Below are positions 32,400 to 42,500 of a stretch of 64,000 bases of DNA, one piece after another. The DNA is from Candidatus Competibacteraceae bacterium. GTDB taxonomy: Bacteria; Pseudomonadota; Gammaproteobacteria; Competibacterales; Competibacteraceae. The notes under the pieces are model-generated. The model saw nothing but the letters and a program-made list of their open reading frames with translations, was not told the origin of the DNA and ran no database searches. Position numbers and translations under genes: made by a program. Each line of letters opens with the position of its first letter. The first letter of the stretch is position 1. The DNA lies in the NCBI GenBank assembly GCA_016712625.1, contig JADJQQ010000030.1:1-64000 (forward strand), read 5' to 3'.

Positions 32400-33487
32400 T
32401 TAGCTCGCGCCATCGCACCGCAACACAACCTTTATTGTTTTAAAGAGTATCTTCAGATCCAGTAGTAGCGAGCAGCTTCGAATATAGCGAATATCCATCC
32501 TTACCATTTCATCAAATGTAGTCTTACTACGGCCTTCTACTTGCCACAACCCGGTGATGCCAGGTTTCGCATCCAAGATACGTTTGAGGTGCCAAGATTG
32601 ATAACTATCTGCTTCGTAAGGCAATGGTGGTCGGGGACCCACCAAGCTCATTTCACCTTTCAGTACATTAAACAGTTGCGGTAATTCATCAATACTGGTT
32701 TTACGAATAATTTCACCCACCCACGTTACTCTCGGATCAGTTTTAATCTTATATAATGGTTTTTCCACGCTCCCCTGATTGATATTATCCAGATCCCCTT
32801 AATTAGCTGTGCGACATACTCCCGATGGATCTGATCATCGTTATTAACATACATCGACCGAAATTTATAGAAAGTAAAAGAACGGCCTTTCTGTCCCAAC
32901 CGCTCCTGCTTGAAAATAATTGGCCCTGAAGAAGTAGTTTTAATCAGTAAGGCTGTCAATAACATCAATGGAGAAAATAGCAATAGCGCAAGTAAAGATC
33001 CTATGATATCCAAGCTCCTTTTTAGCGGATACTCAACCGAAGAAGACGGTGCTGCAAGATGCTCTGGCGAGCAAATACAAAGATTTTGAAAAGATTGATT
33101 TTCTATTAACAAGCGTTGAAAAATCTGATCGGGATAAGTGCCGGTAGTAATGGTAAAAGGAAGTTTGCCATGACCATTGACCGCCTTCTTAATACAAGCC
33201 TGTACCCCTTCCTTATCGGTATTAGGCAATAGCAAGCCCACGACACCCTCATCGATATAGCCAAGAGCGTCAGTCTCACGAATACCATTTTGAAGAGGAT
33301 AAAAAAGATTGTTGAATTTCTCTATGACAATTTGAGAATTAATCTTCTCTTCAGCGTCATAATGGAACATAGCAATCGACAACGGAGTATTCCAACGGTC
33401 AGAGCGAGATTTCTCACGTCGTAGTAAATCTATAAAGTAGGACTTTGGAAGAAACTGATTTTTCACAAAGCTTTTTTTAGTTAGCAT
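32400..33487 (-). CDS. Sugar-1-phosphate transferase with degenerate GGDEF-like N-terminus, one frameshift
   Basis: Initiating polyprenyl-phosphate sugar-phosphate transferase of about 362 residues. The C-terminal half is a clear bacterial sugar transferase: 'YPLKRSLDIIGSLLALLLFS', 'SGPIIFKQERLGQKGRSFTF', 'YKFRSMYVN', 'LPQLFNVLKGEMSLVGPRPP' and 'AKPGITGLWQVEGRSKTTF'. The first ~150 residues look like a worn GGDEF domain: 'LLRREKSRSDRWNTPLSIAM' and, in place of GGDEF, 'YIDEGVVGLLLP' preceded by 'RETDALG'. A frame change at a four-C run (32795-32798) splits the ORF; one more base gives 'KGDLDNINQGSVEKP'. Start at ATG 33487, with GGGA about 10 bases before, preferred over an upstream TTG. Confidence 0.82.
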
Positions 33488-33763
33488 AAACGCCAATCCC
33501 TTTTAAAATTGAGATCGATTGATTCAAAAATGGAAAACGGTATAAACCATGCTAACCAAGTCAAAAGTGCACCATTGAATCAATAGATTGAAAGCGGTCA
33601 TAACAGAGGATAAATGGGTCTAGAGCCACTGATCAACCCATTCATCACCTTTTGAAAGAGCTGATCGCGATATCAAAATAAGGAGGAAAGAAGCTCAACA
33701 GTAGCCGTTAAAAATCCAGCTTCATCATTCAGCAAGACTAGGCTCTAGAATAAAATACAGTCT

Positions 33764-34945
33764 TTACAGAATTGCGCGGTGTAAGGCTGAAACCACCTGA
33801 TCTTGCTCTTCAATACCCATCTGTGGGAATAGAGGCAGGAGAATGGTTCGATCTTGCGCTTGTTCACTGCGGCGCAAATGCTGACAGTGGCCGACAGCAC
33901 ACTGGCACTGCTTTTTGGCTCCACACGACCAAGTAACGGCGGCGGCATAAGCGGGCTCCCGATGCGAACACATGATACCTCGACGGGTGGCGATCCCGGC
34001 ATCCAGCATCGATTGCATCACCTGTCGTTGATCGTAGCCCTCTCCCAAGCGAACGCAGAAACTTTGCCAGTTGCCGCGCGCCCAGTCTGGCTCAACCGGC
34101 AACTCGATCCTTGGAACCGCTGCCAGCAGCGAGCGATAACGGTCAGCCAACTGCCGACGCCGACTGACGATCTCCGGCAAACGCTTGAGTTGCTCGCAGC
34201 CGATGGCTGCCTGGATGTCCGTCATACGGAAATTGAAACCCAGCGCGGGGTAACTCTCAAAAACCACTTGCGCGGAGCTATGTCGCGTGGTGTCAGCGAC
34301 GTTCATGCAATGCTGGCGCAATAACCGAAACTGCTGATCCCAATCTGGATTGCTCGTGGTCAGCATACCGCCTTCGCCAGTGGTCATCACTTTGCGCGGG
34401 TGAAAGGAAAAGCAAGCAATATCGCCATGCGGTTTGCCGATTCGCTCCCAGCGGCCATCTATGCAAATCTCACTGCCGATGGCGCAGGCGGCGTCCTCAA
34501 TGACCGGCAATTTATGGCGGGCGGCAATGGCCAGAATGCCAGGCAAATCACAAGGCATACCGATCTGATGGACACACAAGATAGCTTTGGTTCGTTCCGT
34601 AATTGCGGATTCGATCAGCGTAGGATCGAGGTTGAAAGTCGCCGGGTCTATATCCACGAATACCGGAATCCCACCACAATACCGGATACTGTTCGCCGTC
34701 GCGATAAATGAATGACTGACGGTGATGACCTCATCGCCTGGCTGAACACCCACCGTCAATAACGCGAGATGCAAAGCGGTAGTGCAATTGGAAACAGCGC
34801 AAGCATGTTGGGCGCCAACATAGGTGGCAAAAGCCTGTTCAAATCTCGCCACGGCCGGCCCTTGGCTCACCCATCCAGAGCGCAGGGCCTCAGCGGCCGC
34901 CGCAATCTCTTCCTCACCTATCGTTGGCTTGGTAATTGGTATCAT
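33764..34945 (-). CDS. DegT/DnrJ/EryC1-family sugar aminotransferase (A)
   Basis: PLP-dependent aminotransferase of about 393 residues that transaminates a keto nucleotide sugar. 'PITKPTIGEEEIAAAAEALR' and 'GWVSQGPAVARFEQAFATYV' are the family's N-terminal blocks; 'VIEDAACAIGSE' and 'IACFSFHPRKVMTTGEGGML' contain the cofactor-binding residues, with the PLP Lys in HPRK. 'NFRMTDIQAAIG' is the following conserved block. ATG 34945 is chosen because the longer ORF begins with TTG at 34981, abutting the upstream stop. Second aminotransferase in the locus besides the WbpE-like one; its product may be a 4-amino sugar. Confidence 0.85.
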   Translation of the reverse strand: MIPITKPTIGEEEIAAAAEALRSGWVSQGPAVARFEQAFATYVGAQHACAVSNCTTALHLALLTVGVQPGDEVITVSHSFIATANSIRYCGGIPVFVDIDPATFNLDPTLIESAITERTKAILCVHQIGMPCDLPGILAIAARHKLPVIEDAACAIGSEICIDGRWERIGKPHGDIACFSFHPRKVMTTGEGGMLTTSNPDWDQQFRLLRQHCMNVADTTRHSSAQVVFESYPALGFNFRMTDIQAAIGCEQLKRLPEIVSRRRQLADRYRSLLAAVPRIELPVEPDWARGNWQSFCVRLGEGYDQRQVMQSMLDAGIATRRGIMCSHREPAYAAAVTWSCGAKKQCQCAVGHCQHLRRSEQAQDRTILLPLFPQMGIEEQDQVVSALHRAIL

Positions 34946-34981
34946 TGATGCGGGAACATTCTGGTTGTGATGGAAAATCAA

Positions 34982-35947
34982 CTACTGGGCAGGCTGTTGC
35001 GCGCGCCACCATCCCACTAGACTTTTCAGTCCAGCATCAAGCGGGATCGTTGTCTGAAAACCTAACAGCCGCTGCGCCTTGATCGTATCGGCCAAGCGCC
35101 GCTGCACCGGGTTAACTTTCCGTTCGGGAAGATGATCGGGGCGTACTGCGGAGCTCATCACTCGCAATAAAGTATCCAGGAGTTGGTTGAGGCTGGTTTC
35201 CGCGCCGCTGGCGACATTGAACACTTCATCAGTCGCATCCGACCGCGCCGCTAAAATGTTGGCGCGAGCCACATCCCGAACCTCGACAAAATCCATGGTC
35301 TGCTCGCCAGAGCCAAAGATCAGTGGCGGCTCGCCAGCGGTAATCCGCTCCATCCACCGGATCAAAACTTCGGTATAGACGCCAAAAATATCCATGCGCA
35401 AGCCGTAAACGTTGAAATAACGCAAGGCGACGTAATCAAGTCCATACATTTCGTGAAAGCTGCGAAGCAAGCCCTCGTTAAAAACTTTGGCGGCCCCGTA
35501 CAACGTCCGATTGTTGTAAGGCGGGTGTGATTCAGTAATGGGAAAATGATCGGCCATCCCGTAAACCGAAGCCGAAGAGGCGGCAACAACTTTTTCCACC
35601 TTGTATTTGACGCATAGCTCCAGCAAATCATAGGTGGCGTTCACCATCACTTCTAACGCTTCTCTGGGCTGTTCGGCGCATTGTGTAATCCGTAGCGCGG
35701 CCTGGTGAAAAACCAGATCCGTATTAGCCACCAGCTCCGCCAACAGCCGCCGATCACGAATGTCTCCTTCTAACAAACTCACCGGGCCGCGCGCCAGTGC
35801 GTCGGCGAGGTTCTCGGGACGGCCGCGCACCATGTTGTCGAGAGCGACAATTTCGGCGCAGCCTTCATCGATCAACAAGTCGATGATATGCGAACCGATA
35901 AATCCCGCTCCTCCAGTCACCAAAACCTTTTTACCTTGCAGTTTCAT
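34982..35947 (-). CDS. NAD-dependent epimerase/dehydratase (extended SDR)
   Basis: Extended SDR of 321 residues acting on a nucleotide sugar. 'KVLVTGGAGFIGSHIIDLL' is the NAD loop, 'LVFHQAALRITQCAEQPREA' is typical of UDP-hexose epimerases, 'VAASSASVYG' and 'YNNRTLYGAAKVFNEGLLR' give the S-Y-x-x-x-K triad, 'YFNVYGLRMDIFGVYTEVL' follows. Could be a C4 epimerase or a 4,6-dehydratase feeding the adjacent aminotransferase. Overlaps the acetyltransferase gene upstream by 4 bases, and its stop abuts the aminotransferase ORF. Confidence 0.82.
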   Translation of the reverse strand: MKLQGKKVLVTGGAGFIGSHIIDLLIDEGCAEIVALDNMVRGRPENLADALARGPVSLLEGDIRDRRLLAELVANTDLVFHQAALRITQCAEQPREALEVMVNATYDLLELCVKYKVEKVVAASSASVYGMADHFPITESHPPYNNRTLYGAAKVFNEGLLRSFHEMYGLDYVALRYFNVYGLRMDIFGVYTEVLIRWMERITAGEPPLIFGSGEQTMDFVEVRDVARANILAARSDATDEVFNVASGAETSLNQLLDTLLRVMSSAVRPDHLPERKVNPVQRRLADTIKAQRLLGFQTTIPLDAGLKSLVGWWRAQQPAQ

Positions 35948-36642
35948 TCACATGCTCCCGCTTGATCATCATTGCGCCAACCAATGATTCTAGCGGGTAC
36001 GCCCGCCACTTTGGCGAATGGGGGCACATCTTGCGTCACAACCGCTCCGGCACCCACCATGGCACCGCGACCAACCGTCACGCCGGGTAATAAAACAGCA
36101 TTGGTTCCAATATCCGCCCACGCTTGCACGCAGACCGGTTTGATCTCCAAATCGGTTTGAATGATGGGGATATCCACCGGCACGCCAGTATGCGCCGAGC
36201 CCAAAACTTTAGCGCCAGGCCCCCACCCCACATGGTCTTCCAACACCAAGTCACGGGCATCGAAATAACTTTGCGGCCCGATACACGTGTGATCGCCGAT
36301 TATGCAGCGGCCATCGAATCGTCCTTGTAGGTAAACTTGGCTGCCGATGAAAACGCCAGCGCCGATTTCAAAAGTTTCGGGATGTTTGAAACCGGCTCCA
36401 GGCTCTACTCGCAAACCCGCGCCGCAGCACCGTGTCAAGGCCTGCCAGAACGCCTGGCGCATCGCCGCATCGAACTCCCCATCGCCGTGCGCAAACCGGC
36501 CGTACATCTCACGCAAATTTTCCGAACTGAAGGTCTGGCGTAGATAGTCGGCCAATGCGAGAACGAAATCTGGATCGGGCGTTGCTTCCCGCCGTCCATG
36601 AACCGCACCAACCACGCGCGACCTTCCCAGGGTTCCAGTCAT
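35944..36642 (-). CDS. Left-handed beta-helix sugar O/N-acetyltransferase
   Basis: Acyltransferase of about 232 residues with hexapeptide repeats: 'GAGVFIGSQVYLQGRFDGRC', 'CIGPQSYFDARDLVLEDHVG', 'DIGTNAVLLPGVTVGRGAMV' and 'GAGAVVTQDVPPFAKVAGVP'. The maltose/galactoside acetyltransferase-like core has the catalytic His region around 'LGSAHTG'. Start ATG 36642 is chosen because it overlaps the stop of the WbpE-like gene as ATGA; the longer version starts at 36666. It would acetylate the amino sugar made by its neighbours. Confidence 0.82.
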   Translation of the reverse strand: MTGTLGRSRVVGAVHGRREATPDPDFVLALADYLRQTFSSENLREMYGRFAHGDGEFDAAMRQAFWQALTRCCGAGLRVEPGAGFKHPETFEIGAGVFIGSQVYLQGRFDGRCIIGDHTCIGPQSYFDARDLVLEDHVGWGPGAKVLGSAHTGVPVDIPIIQTDLEIKPVCVQAWADIGTNAVLLPGVTVGRGAMVGAGAVVTQDVPPFAKVAGVPARIIGWRNDDQAGACE

Positions 36643-37751
36643 AGCGCTTTCCGGACCGCGGCGCACACCGCTTCAATCTGCGAGTCGGTTAATTCAGCAA
36701 ACATGGGCAAAGACAGAAATTCGTTTGCGGCTTGCTCCGTTACCGGCAGATCCCCTGCTCCATAGCCAAAGTCGGCATAAGCTTTTTGGAGATGAACCGG
36801 AATTGGGTAATGAATCCCAGTTTGAATGCCTTGCGCTTGCAACGACTCTTGCAACAGGTCGCGCTTGGGAGTACGGATGGCGTAGACATGATAGACATGC
36901 TTGGCATACGGCATTTCGACCGGCTTTTGCACGTCCACCTCCGCTAGCCGTTCGTTGTAAAGCGCGGCATGACGGCGACGCGCTTCAGTCCAGCCATCTA
37001 AATGCCGGAGTTTCACGCGCAAAATCGCACCTTGAACGCCTTCCATTCGATAGTTGAACCCTTTGAGGACATGATGGTATTTGCGCTCCTGCCCCCAATC
37101 GCGGAGCATGCGAAGGGTATGCGCAAATTCCTCATTATTGGTGACAACCATGCCGCCTTCGCCATAAGCGCCCAGGTTCTTGCCTGGATAAAAACTGAAA
37201 CAACCGAGATCGCCGATGGAACCGACTCGTCGGCCCTTATACTCGGCAGCGTGAGCTTGAGCGGCGTCCTCAATGACCAAAAGTCGATGGCGGCGGGCAA
37301 TCTCCAGCAACGGATCGAGATCAGCCGGCTGTCCGTGCAGATGCACCGGCATAATCACCTTGGTTCGCTCGGTAATGGCGGCTTCGACCTGAGCGGGATC
37401 CAAATTATGCGTGCGCGGATCAACATCGACAAATACTGGACGGGCGCCGGCATAGTCTATGGCGGCCACGGTCGCAACGAAGGTGCATGAAACGGTAATC
37501 ACTTCATCACCCGGTTTGACGCCGGCGGCCAATAGCGCCAGATGCAAGGCGCTGGTGCCAGAATTAACTCCAATGCCAAACTTTCCACCGCTATAGGCGG
37601 CAAACTCTTCTTCAAAAGCAGCCACCTCCTTGCCCAGTACGAACTGGGTGCTGGCGAGTGTGGCGCTGACCGCCCTTAATACTTCATCCTGGATACTTTC
37701 GTATTGGGCCTTAAGATCGAGAAAGGAACCATAGCGTTCATCCAAATCCAT
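36639..37751 (-). CDS. wbpE: WbpE-like sugar aminotransferase (DegT family, B)
   Basis: PLP-dependent aminotransferase of 370 residues. 'FLDLKAQYESIQDEVLRAV', 'FGIGVNSGTSALHLALLAAG', 'VIMPVHLHGQPADLDPLLEI', 'VIEDAAQAHAAEYKGRRVGS' and 'FSFYPGKNLGAYGEGGMVVT' with the PLP Lys in PGKN are the WbpE/DesV-type signatures. WbpE adds the 3-amino group in UDP-2,3-diacetamido-uronic acid synthesis; the adjacent oxidoreductase (WbpB-like) makes the 3-keto substrate. Assignment is by family plus neighbourhood; another 3-amino sugar is possible. Confidence 0.82.
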   Translation of the reverse strand: MDLDERYGSFLDLKAQYESIQDEVLRAVSATLASTQFVLGKEVAAFEEEFAAYSGGKFGIGVNSGTSALHLALLAAGVKPGDEVITVSCTFVATVAAIDYAGARPVFVDVDPRTHNLDPAQVEAAITERTKVIMPVHLHGQPADLDPLLEIARRHRLLVIEDAAQAHAAEYKGRRVGSIGDLGCFSFYPGKNLGAYGEGGMVVTNNEEFAHTLRMLRDWGQERKYHHVLKGFNYRMEGVQGAILRVKLRHLDGWTEARRRHAALYNERLAEVDVQKPVEMPYAKHVYHVYAIRTPKRDLLQESLQAQGIQTGIHYPIPVHLQKAYADFGYGAGDLPVTEQAANEFLSLPMFAELTDSQIEAVCAAVRKAL

Positions 37752-37875
37752 TATTCCATTTTTAAGCGAGTAGTCAGATTTCTCGCCCGCTTCTCAGGAA
37801 CTCTGAGCAATAAAGGCAACACAATGCCTATTTACTTAAAGGCAAGAAAAAGACTGAGGCCTGACAGGCTGACAG

Positions 37876-38946
37876 TTAGGCGGCTGCCTTGATGGAGAGA
37901 GCCCTGGCATGAGCCGCATCGCCAAAGAGCCACTCAAACTTGACAGGGCGGCCTTCCTCATGCAGAGAACGATTGGCCGCTTCCAATATCCGGACGATCC
38001 GCAATCCGGCGCGGCCATCGCTTAACGAACGTTCGCCGTGGGTGATACAGCGGCTAAAGTGCTGCGCTTCAACTCGCAAGGCTTCGGTGATTTCTAGTTG
38101 TGGAGCCCACATATCGCCAGTACGATAGCCGATCATGGTCTTATAAAGGTTCTCTTTATTACCGTTTAGTGTAATCCCTTTATCATAAATTTTGATTTTC
38201 TCGCTGGGCTCCAGGTCATCATAGAGAACCATTTTACGACTGCCGCCGATCAAGGTTCGGCGCAATTTAACCGGTGCCAGCCAGTTGACATGCAAATGGC
38301 CAATCACATTATTTTCAAAGAACAAAGTCAAAAAAGCTATATTGGCGGGTTTATCGGGCACATGACTGATACCGGTCGCTGAAACGGCAATAGGCGTTAG
38401 AGGAAATACATAATCCATAATTGATAGATCATGGACTGCTAGATCCCAAATCACATTGATATCGTGCTGGAACAATCCAAGATTAACTCGTACTGAATCA
38501 TAATAATACAAATCGCCGAGATCGCCATTATCGACTAGCTCACGAATCTTGCGAACAGCGCCGGTATAAATAAAGGTATGATCGACATGCAGCACAAGAT
38601 TTCGCTGCTCCGCTACCGCAACAAGCTGTTCAGCCTGTTTTACGGTTTCCGTAAGCGGCTTTTCGACAAACACATGCTTGCCCGCTTCAAGTGCCTGCAA
38701 TGCCAAATGGTAATGGGTAGATACTGGGGTGGCGATTGCGATGGCATCAATCGCTGGATCGGCCAACAAAGCCTGGTAATCAGTCGTTGTATATAAACTT
38801 GAATGCCGGCTTTTAGCGACGCCAAGTCGTTTTTGGTCAAGATCGCTGACGGCAACCACTTCAGCTTCGGGAATGTCAGAAAAATTCCGGACCAGATTCG
38901 GCCCCCAATAACCATAACCGATAACGCCAATTTTAATCACAATCAT
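37876..38946 (-). CDS. wbpB: WbpB-like Gfo/Idh/MocA oxidoreductase
   Basis: NAD-dependent oxidoreductase of 356 residues. 'KIGVIGYGYWGPNLVRNFSD' is the Rossmann loop, 'AIAIATPVSTHYHLALQALE' and 'AGKHVFVEKPLTETVKQAEQ' give the family's EKP motif, and 'VNVIWDLAVHDLSIMDY'-like text near residue 170 holds the catalytic His region. WbpB oxidises UDP-GlcNAcA at C3, matching the downstream WbpE-like aminotransferase. AGGAG lies just before ATG 38946. Intact frame. Confidence 0.8.
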   Translation of the reverse strand: MIVIKIGVIGYGYWGPNLVRNFSDIPEAEVVAVSDLDQKRLGVAKSRHSSLYTTTDYQALLADPAIDAIAIATPVSTHYHLALQALEAGKHVFVEKPLTETVKQAEQLVAVAEQRNLVLHVDHTFIYTGAVRKIRELVDNGDLGDLYYYDSVRVNLGLFQHDINVIWDLAVHDLSIMDYVFPLTPIAVSATGISHVPDKPANIAFLTLFFENNVIGHLHVNWLAPVKLRRTLIGGSRKMVLYDDLEPSEKIKIYDKGITLNGNKENLYKTMIGYRTGDMWAPQLEITEALRVEAQHFSRCITHGERSLSDGRAGLRIVRILEAANRSLHEEGRPVKFEWLFGDAAHARALSIKAAA

Positions 38947-39038
38947 TTCTCCTAAATTTAACGCTAAATCCTATCAAGACCCTTAAAAATTTGACGAACG
39001 CCTACTTTATCTAATCGCTTTGCAGTCTTCATTCCTTA

Positions 39039-39527
39039 TTATTCAATGACTTCTTTCTTTCGCCGCGTGTCACCGATAATCTTTGACGGTACGCCAGCGA
39101 CGATCGCGTAATCGGGCACATCATGAGTCACTACGGCGCCAGCGCCGACTAAAGCATTCTCACCAATGGTAATGCCCGCTAAAATAGTCGCATTACTACC
39201 AATAGAAGCTTGCGCTTTAAGCCGAGTCTTTACGACTTTCCAATCCGATTCGGTTTGCAGATCACCTTCCTCGGTTACAGCCCGCGGGTAAATATCATTG
39301 GTAAACATCACCCCATGACCGATAAAAACCCCATCTTCGATATCAACACCCTCACAAATAAATGAGTGGCTTGAAATTTTACAGTTGGAACCAATAGAAA
39401 CTCCTTTTTGTATCTCGACAAAGGCACCAATTTTTGTTCCAGAACCGATGCTACATCCATATAAATTGACGAGATCAGGCTGGTAGATAATGACGCCATC
39501 ACCTAATTGAACATCACTCTTAATCAC
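39039..39527 (-). CDS. wbpD: WbpD-like N-acetyltransferase
   Basis: Left-handed beta-helix acetyltransferase of 162 residues. Hexapeptide repeats include 'GAFVEIQKGVSIGSNCKISS', 'VFIGHGVMFTNDIYPRAV', 'ASIGSNATILAGITIGENAL' and 'GAGAVVTHDVPDYAIVAGVP'. 'GHGVMFTNDIYPRA' is particularly like WbpD, the enzyme that acetylates the 3-amino group of UDP-2-acetamido-3-amino-uronate. It heads the WbpD-WbpB-WbpE series in transcription order, 60 bases after the giant gene ends, so read-through from that gene is plausible. Confidence 0.85.
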   Translation of the reverse strand: MIKSDVQLGDGVIIYQPDLVNLYGCSIGSGTKIGAFVEIQKGVSIGSNCKISSHSFICEGVDIEDGVFIGHGVMFTNDIYPRAVTEEGDLQTESDWKVVKTRLKAQASIGSNATILAGITIGENALVGAGAVVTHDVPDYAIVAGVPSKIIGDTRRKKEVIE

Positions 39528-39587
39528 AACCTTATTCCTCGAAATGAATTAATCAGACCATCGATAACCGCAATAACACGTCATCCA

Positions 39588-42500
39588 TTATTGCACCGTC
39601 ACTGTATTCGTTCTGGCGGCTGATTGTGCTCCGAGATCGTCCAAGGCTCGATAGGTTAGACTGATCGGTGAGGCCGGCGCTAAGGGAGCAACAGTTACCG
39701 TAATAGCGCCATTACAGTTGTTAGTAATCGTGGCTCGTGAAGCTGTCTTCACAATCGCCGCCTGATTGCAGGCCGCATTGGCGGACACCGCAACGCCAGT
39801 ACCGGTTGAAGTAATGATCGCCCGAGTCACAGTCTTACCTACCCCGTCAGTCGGTATATTGGTGGTGGCATTCGGATCGGTATCGTTGCCGATAAGATTC
39901 ATACTAAAAGTACGCGCTGTGGAGGTCATGGCACACGCTGTCCCCGCAGTAATGGCTCCAAGTCCTAAATTGCCACTTCTCAAATAAGTGCAATTATCCA
40001 CAACCGCTGTCGGAACGGCATCAAGCGCCAAGGTGACCAACGCTCCAGTGGTGGGTACGCTGAGCTGCCCCCCGCTGTTGGCGCGGTATCTAAAATTTGT
40101 GGCGCTGGCCAGCGTCATCGTAACCACACCGGTAGTCGCCAGTGCCACCCCAACTGGTAGAGTGCCCACCGCCACGGCGGTCAACGGTTGGTTGGCCGGA
40201 TGGGTATCATTCGCCAAAACACCCAACCCGAGCGACCCTGCGTAATTGACCGTACGCAAGATACTGGGGCGGAAGAGGAAAGTGTCATTCACTGCTGTCG
40301 GTAATACCGGCGCGGGCTGTGTTGTCGCACTGGCCGTCGCCGAATAGCCACTTAGATTGGTCGCCGCATCGGCCGCTCGCACCCGATAGCTGTAGCTGGT
40401 CCCCGCGGCCAACCCCGAATCAGCGAAGCTGATGGTGGTCGGCGACGCAATCTGGGCGAAGTTGGAACAAGCCGTTCCCTGACAGCGCTCCACCCGATAA
40501 CCGGTCACCGCCACGTTATCGGTGGAGGCAGTCCAGGAGAGACTAATCTGGGTGCTACTGGTGGCCGTGGCGCTCAATCCGGTAGGGGCTGTCGGTGGTT
40601 CGGTGTCTGGCGGAGATTGAGTGGTCGCGCTGGCCGTCGCCGAGTAGCCGCTTAGATTGGCCGCCGCATCGGTCGCCCGGACCCGGTAGCTGTAGCTGGT
40701 CCCCGCGGTTAGCCCGGAGTCAGCGAAGCTGGTAGCGGTCGGCGTCGCAATCTGGGCAAAGTTGGAACAAGCCGTTCCCTGACAACGTTCCACCCGATAA
40801 CCGGTCACCGCCACGTTATCGGTGGCAGCGGCCCAGGTGAGATTGATTTGGGTTGTGCTCATAGCCGTAGCACTTAGGCCGACAGGCGTGGTCGGTGGCT
40901 CTGTATCCAAACCGGAACCAACATTAACGGTAATTCCTGTCCCTGGAATTTCGAGATTGCCGCTGTCATCCACCGCGCGGCTCTTGATCGTTACCGAACC
41001 TGATGCGGTGGGCGCTGTCCAGACATAACTCCAGCTGGCGCGGCCCACAGCCCGCCGCCAAGTAGTTCCACCATCAACTGAAATTTCAACGCCGCCAACC
41101 ATGCCGCCGCCAACATCGCTCGCCGTGCCGGTAATCGTTACTAGGCCTCCTGGTGGTACCGTCGAACCGGCGGTCGGAGCGGTGATGATCGAACTGGAAG
41201 GAGCGGAATCTAACGAGGCTGTTGTCGCCAGCAGTCCCGGTTGCAAGGTAGCCGGCTGCACACCCATATCAGCAAACAAGTTGATCGTCGCTTGCTGCAT
41301 GGACACATCCGATGACGTGCCACTGCGATCATGGTTGCTGTCCAGCCCCCAAGACCATTGTACGGTACCGGCGCCGAACACCAGCGCTCCGCTGCCGTGC
41401 CGATAGAGCGTCAAGGCGTGTGTGGCCGTACCAGAGCCAAAGGTGGAACCATAGTCCTGCAGTATGGGAGCGTCGTTAACCGTCGTGGTCGATAACCGAA
41501 TCAAGCCAGCTGGCCGGAATCCGTTGTCGAGATCTTCATCCCACTCGTAACCCAAGGTTCCGAACGGTAGAGTAGCCGTGGCTCCCGTGCCAAGCGCCGC
41601 AACACTGGTGTTACGCCAAAACCGCATCTTACCATCGGCTTCTGGAACCCTAATGCTGGTTGTAGCACCGTCGTTGACAGTAAAGATCGTCCCCATCAGC
41701 GCATTTTCAGGACGACCGCCATCGGCCGGTGGGCTGAAGCGAGGGTCACGCCACGTCCCAGTCCACACATTCGGCAAGGGATCAATCTTCGCGCCGGCAT
41801 GGGTTTCCTTGTAGCACACCAGCGTCCGATAGGGCGTTCCCGACGCATCAACGCTGCTCTCCCAGCGGGTCTTCCAAAACACTTCGTTGCCGCTGAGAAA
41901 AGCCAAGTGGACGCCCGCATTCCGCGCGGCCTCAACGTTTGCGCGCTGGGTGCCAGACCAATACTCGTCATGGCCGATCGACAGAAAGACCTTGTGATTG
42001 GTGATCAAATTGCCGCGGCGGTCCGTATCGACGCCGGTGAAATAGCTAACGTTGTAGCCGTTGGCTTCCAGCCAGCGCACCATCGGGTATTCAGCATTGA
42101 AAACCCAATCTTGTCCATTATCGACGCCGCGGGTGTTGAACGGTCGGTTATAACTCACCTTATAGGCGCGGCCGACCGGCGATCCGGTATACAGGCTGTT
42201 ACCGCCGTAAGAATTGTAAGCTTGCCAAGTCGTATCCGAAGTCTGGAACAGAATATCGGAGTTGCTGGCATCGTCCCGCACAATAAAGATGATATGGCTG
42301 GCTTGACCGGCATTGGCGCCATCTTCCCGAACCACCTTGGCAAAATAAATTCCGGAAACGGCATCCGATGGCACCGCCCAGGACGCCGATTCTGTCCAGT
42401 TACCGCAGTCGATCAGCCCGGTGGCGGCATCGCTAAGGCAGTTCGGCTGGTTCTGCGGCAAAGCGGCCGAAGGCTGCACCGTCGCGATCTTACGAGCGCC

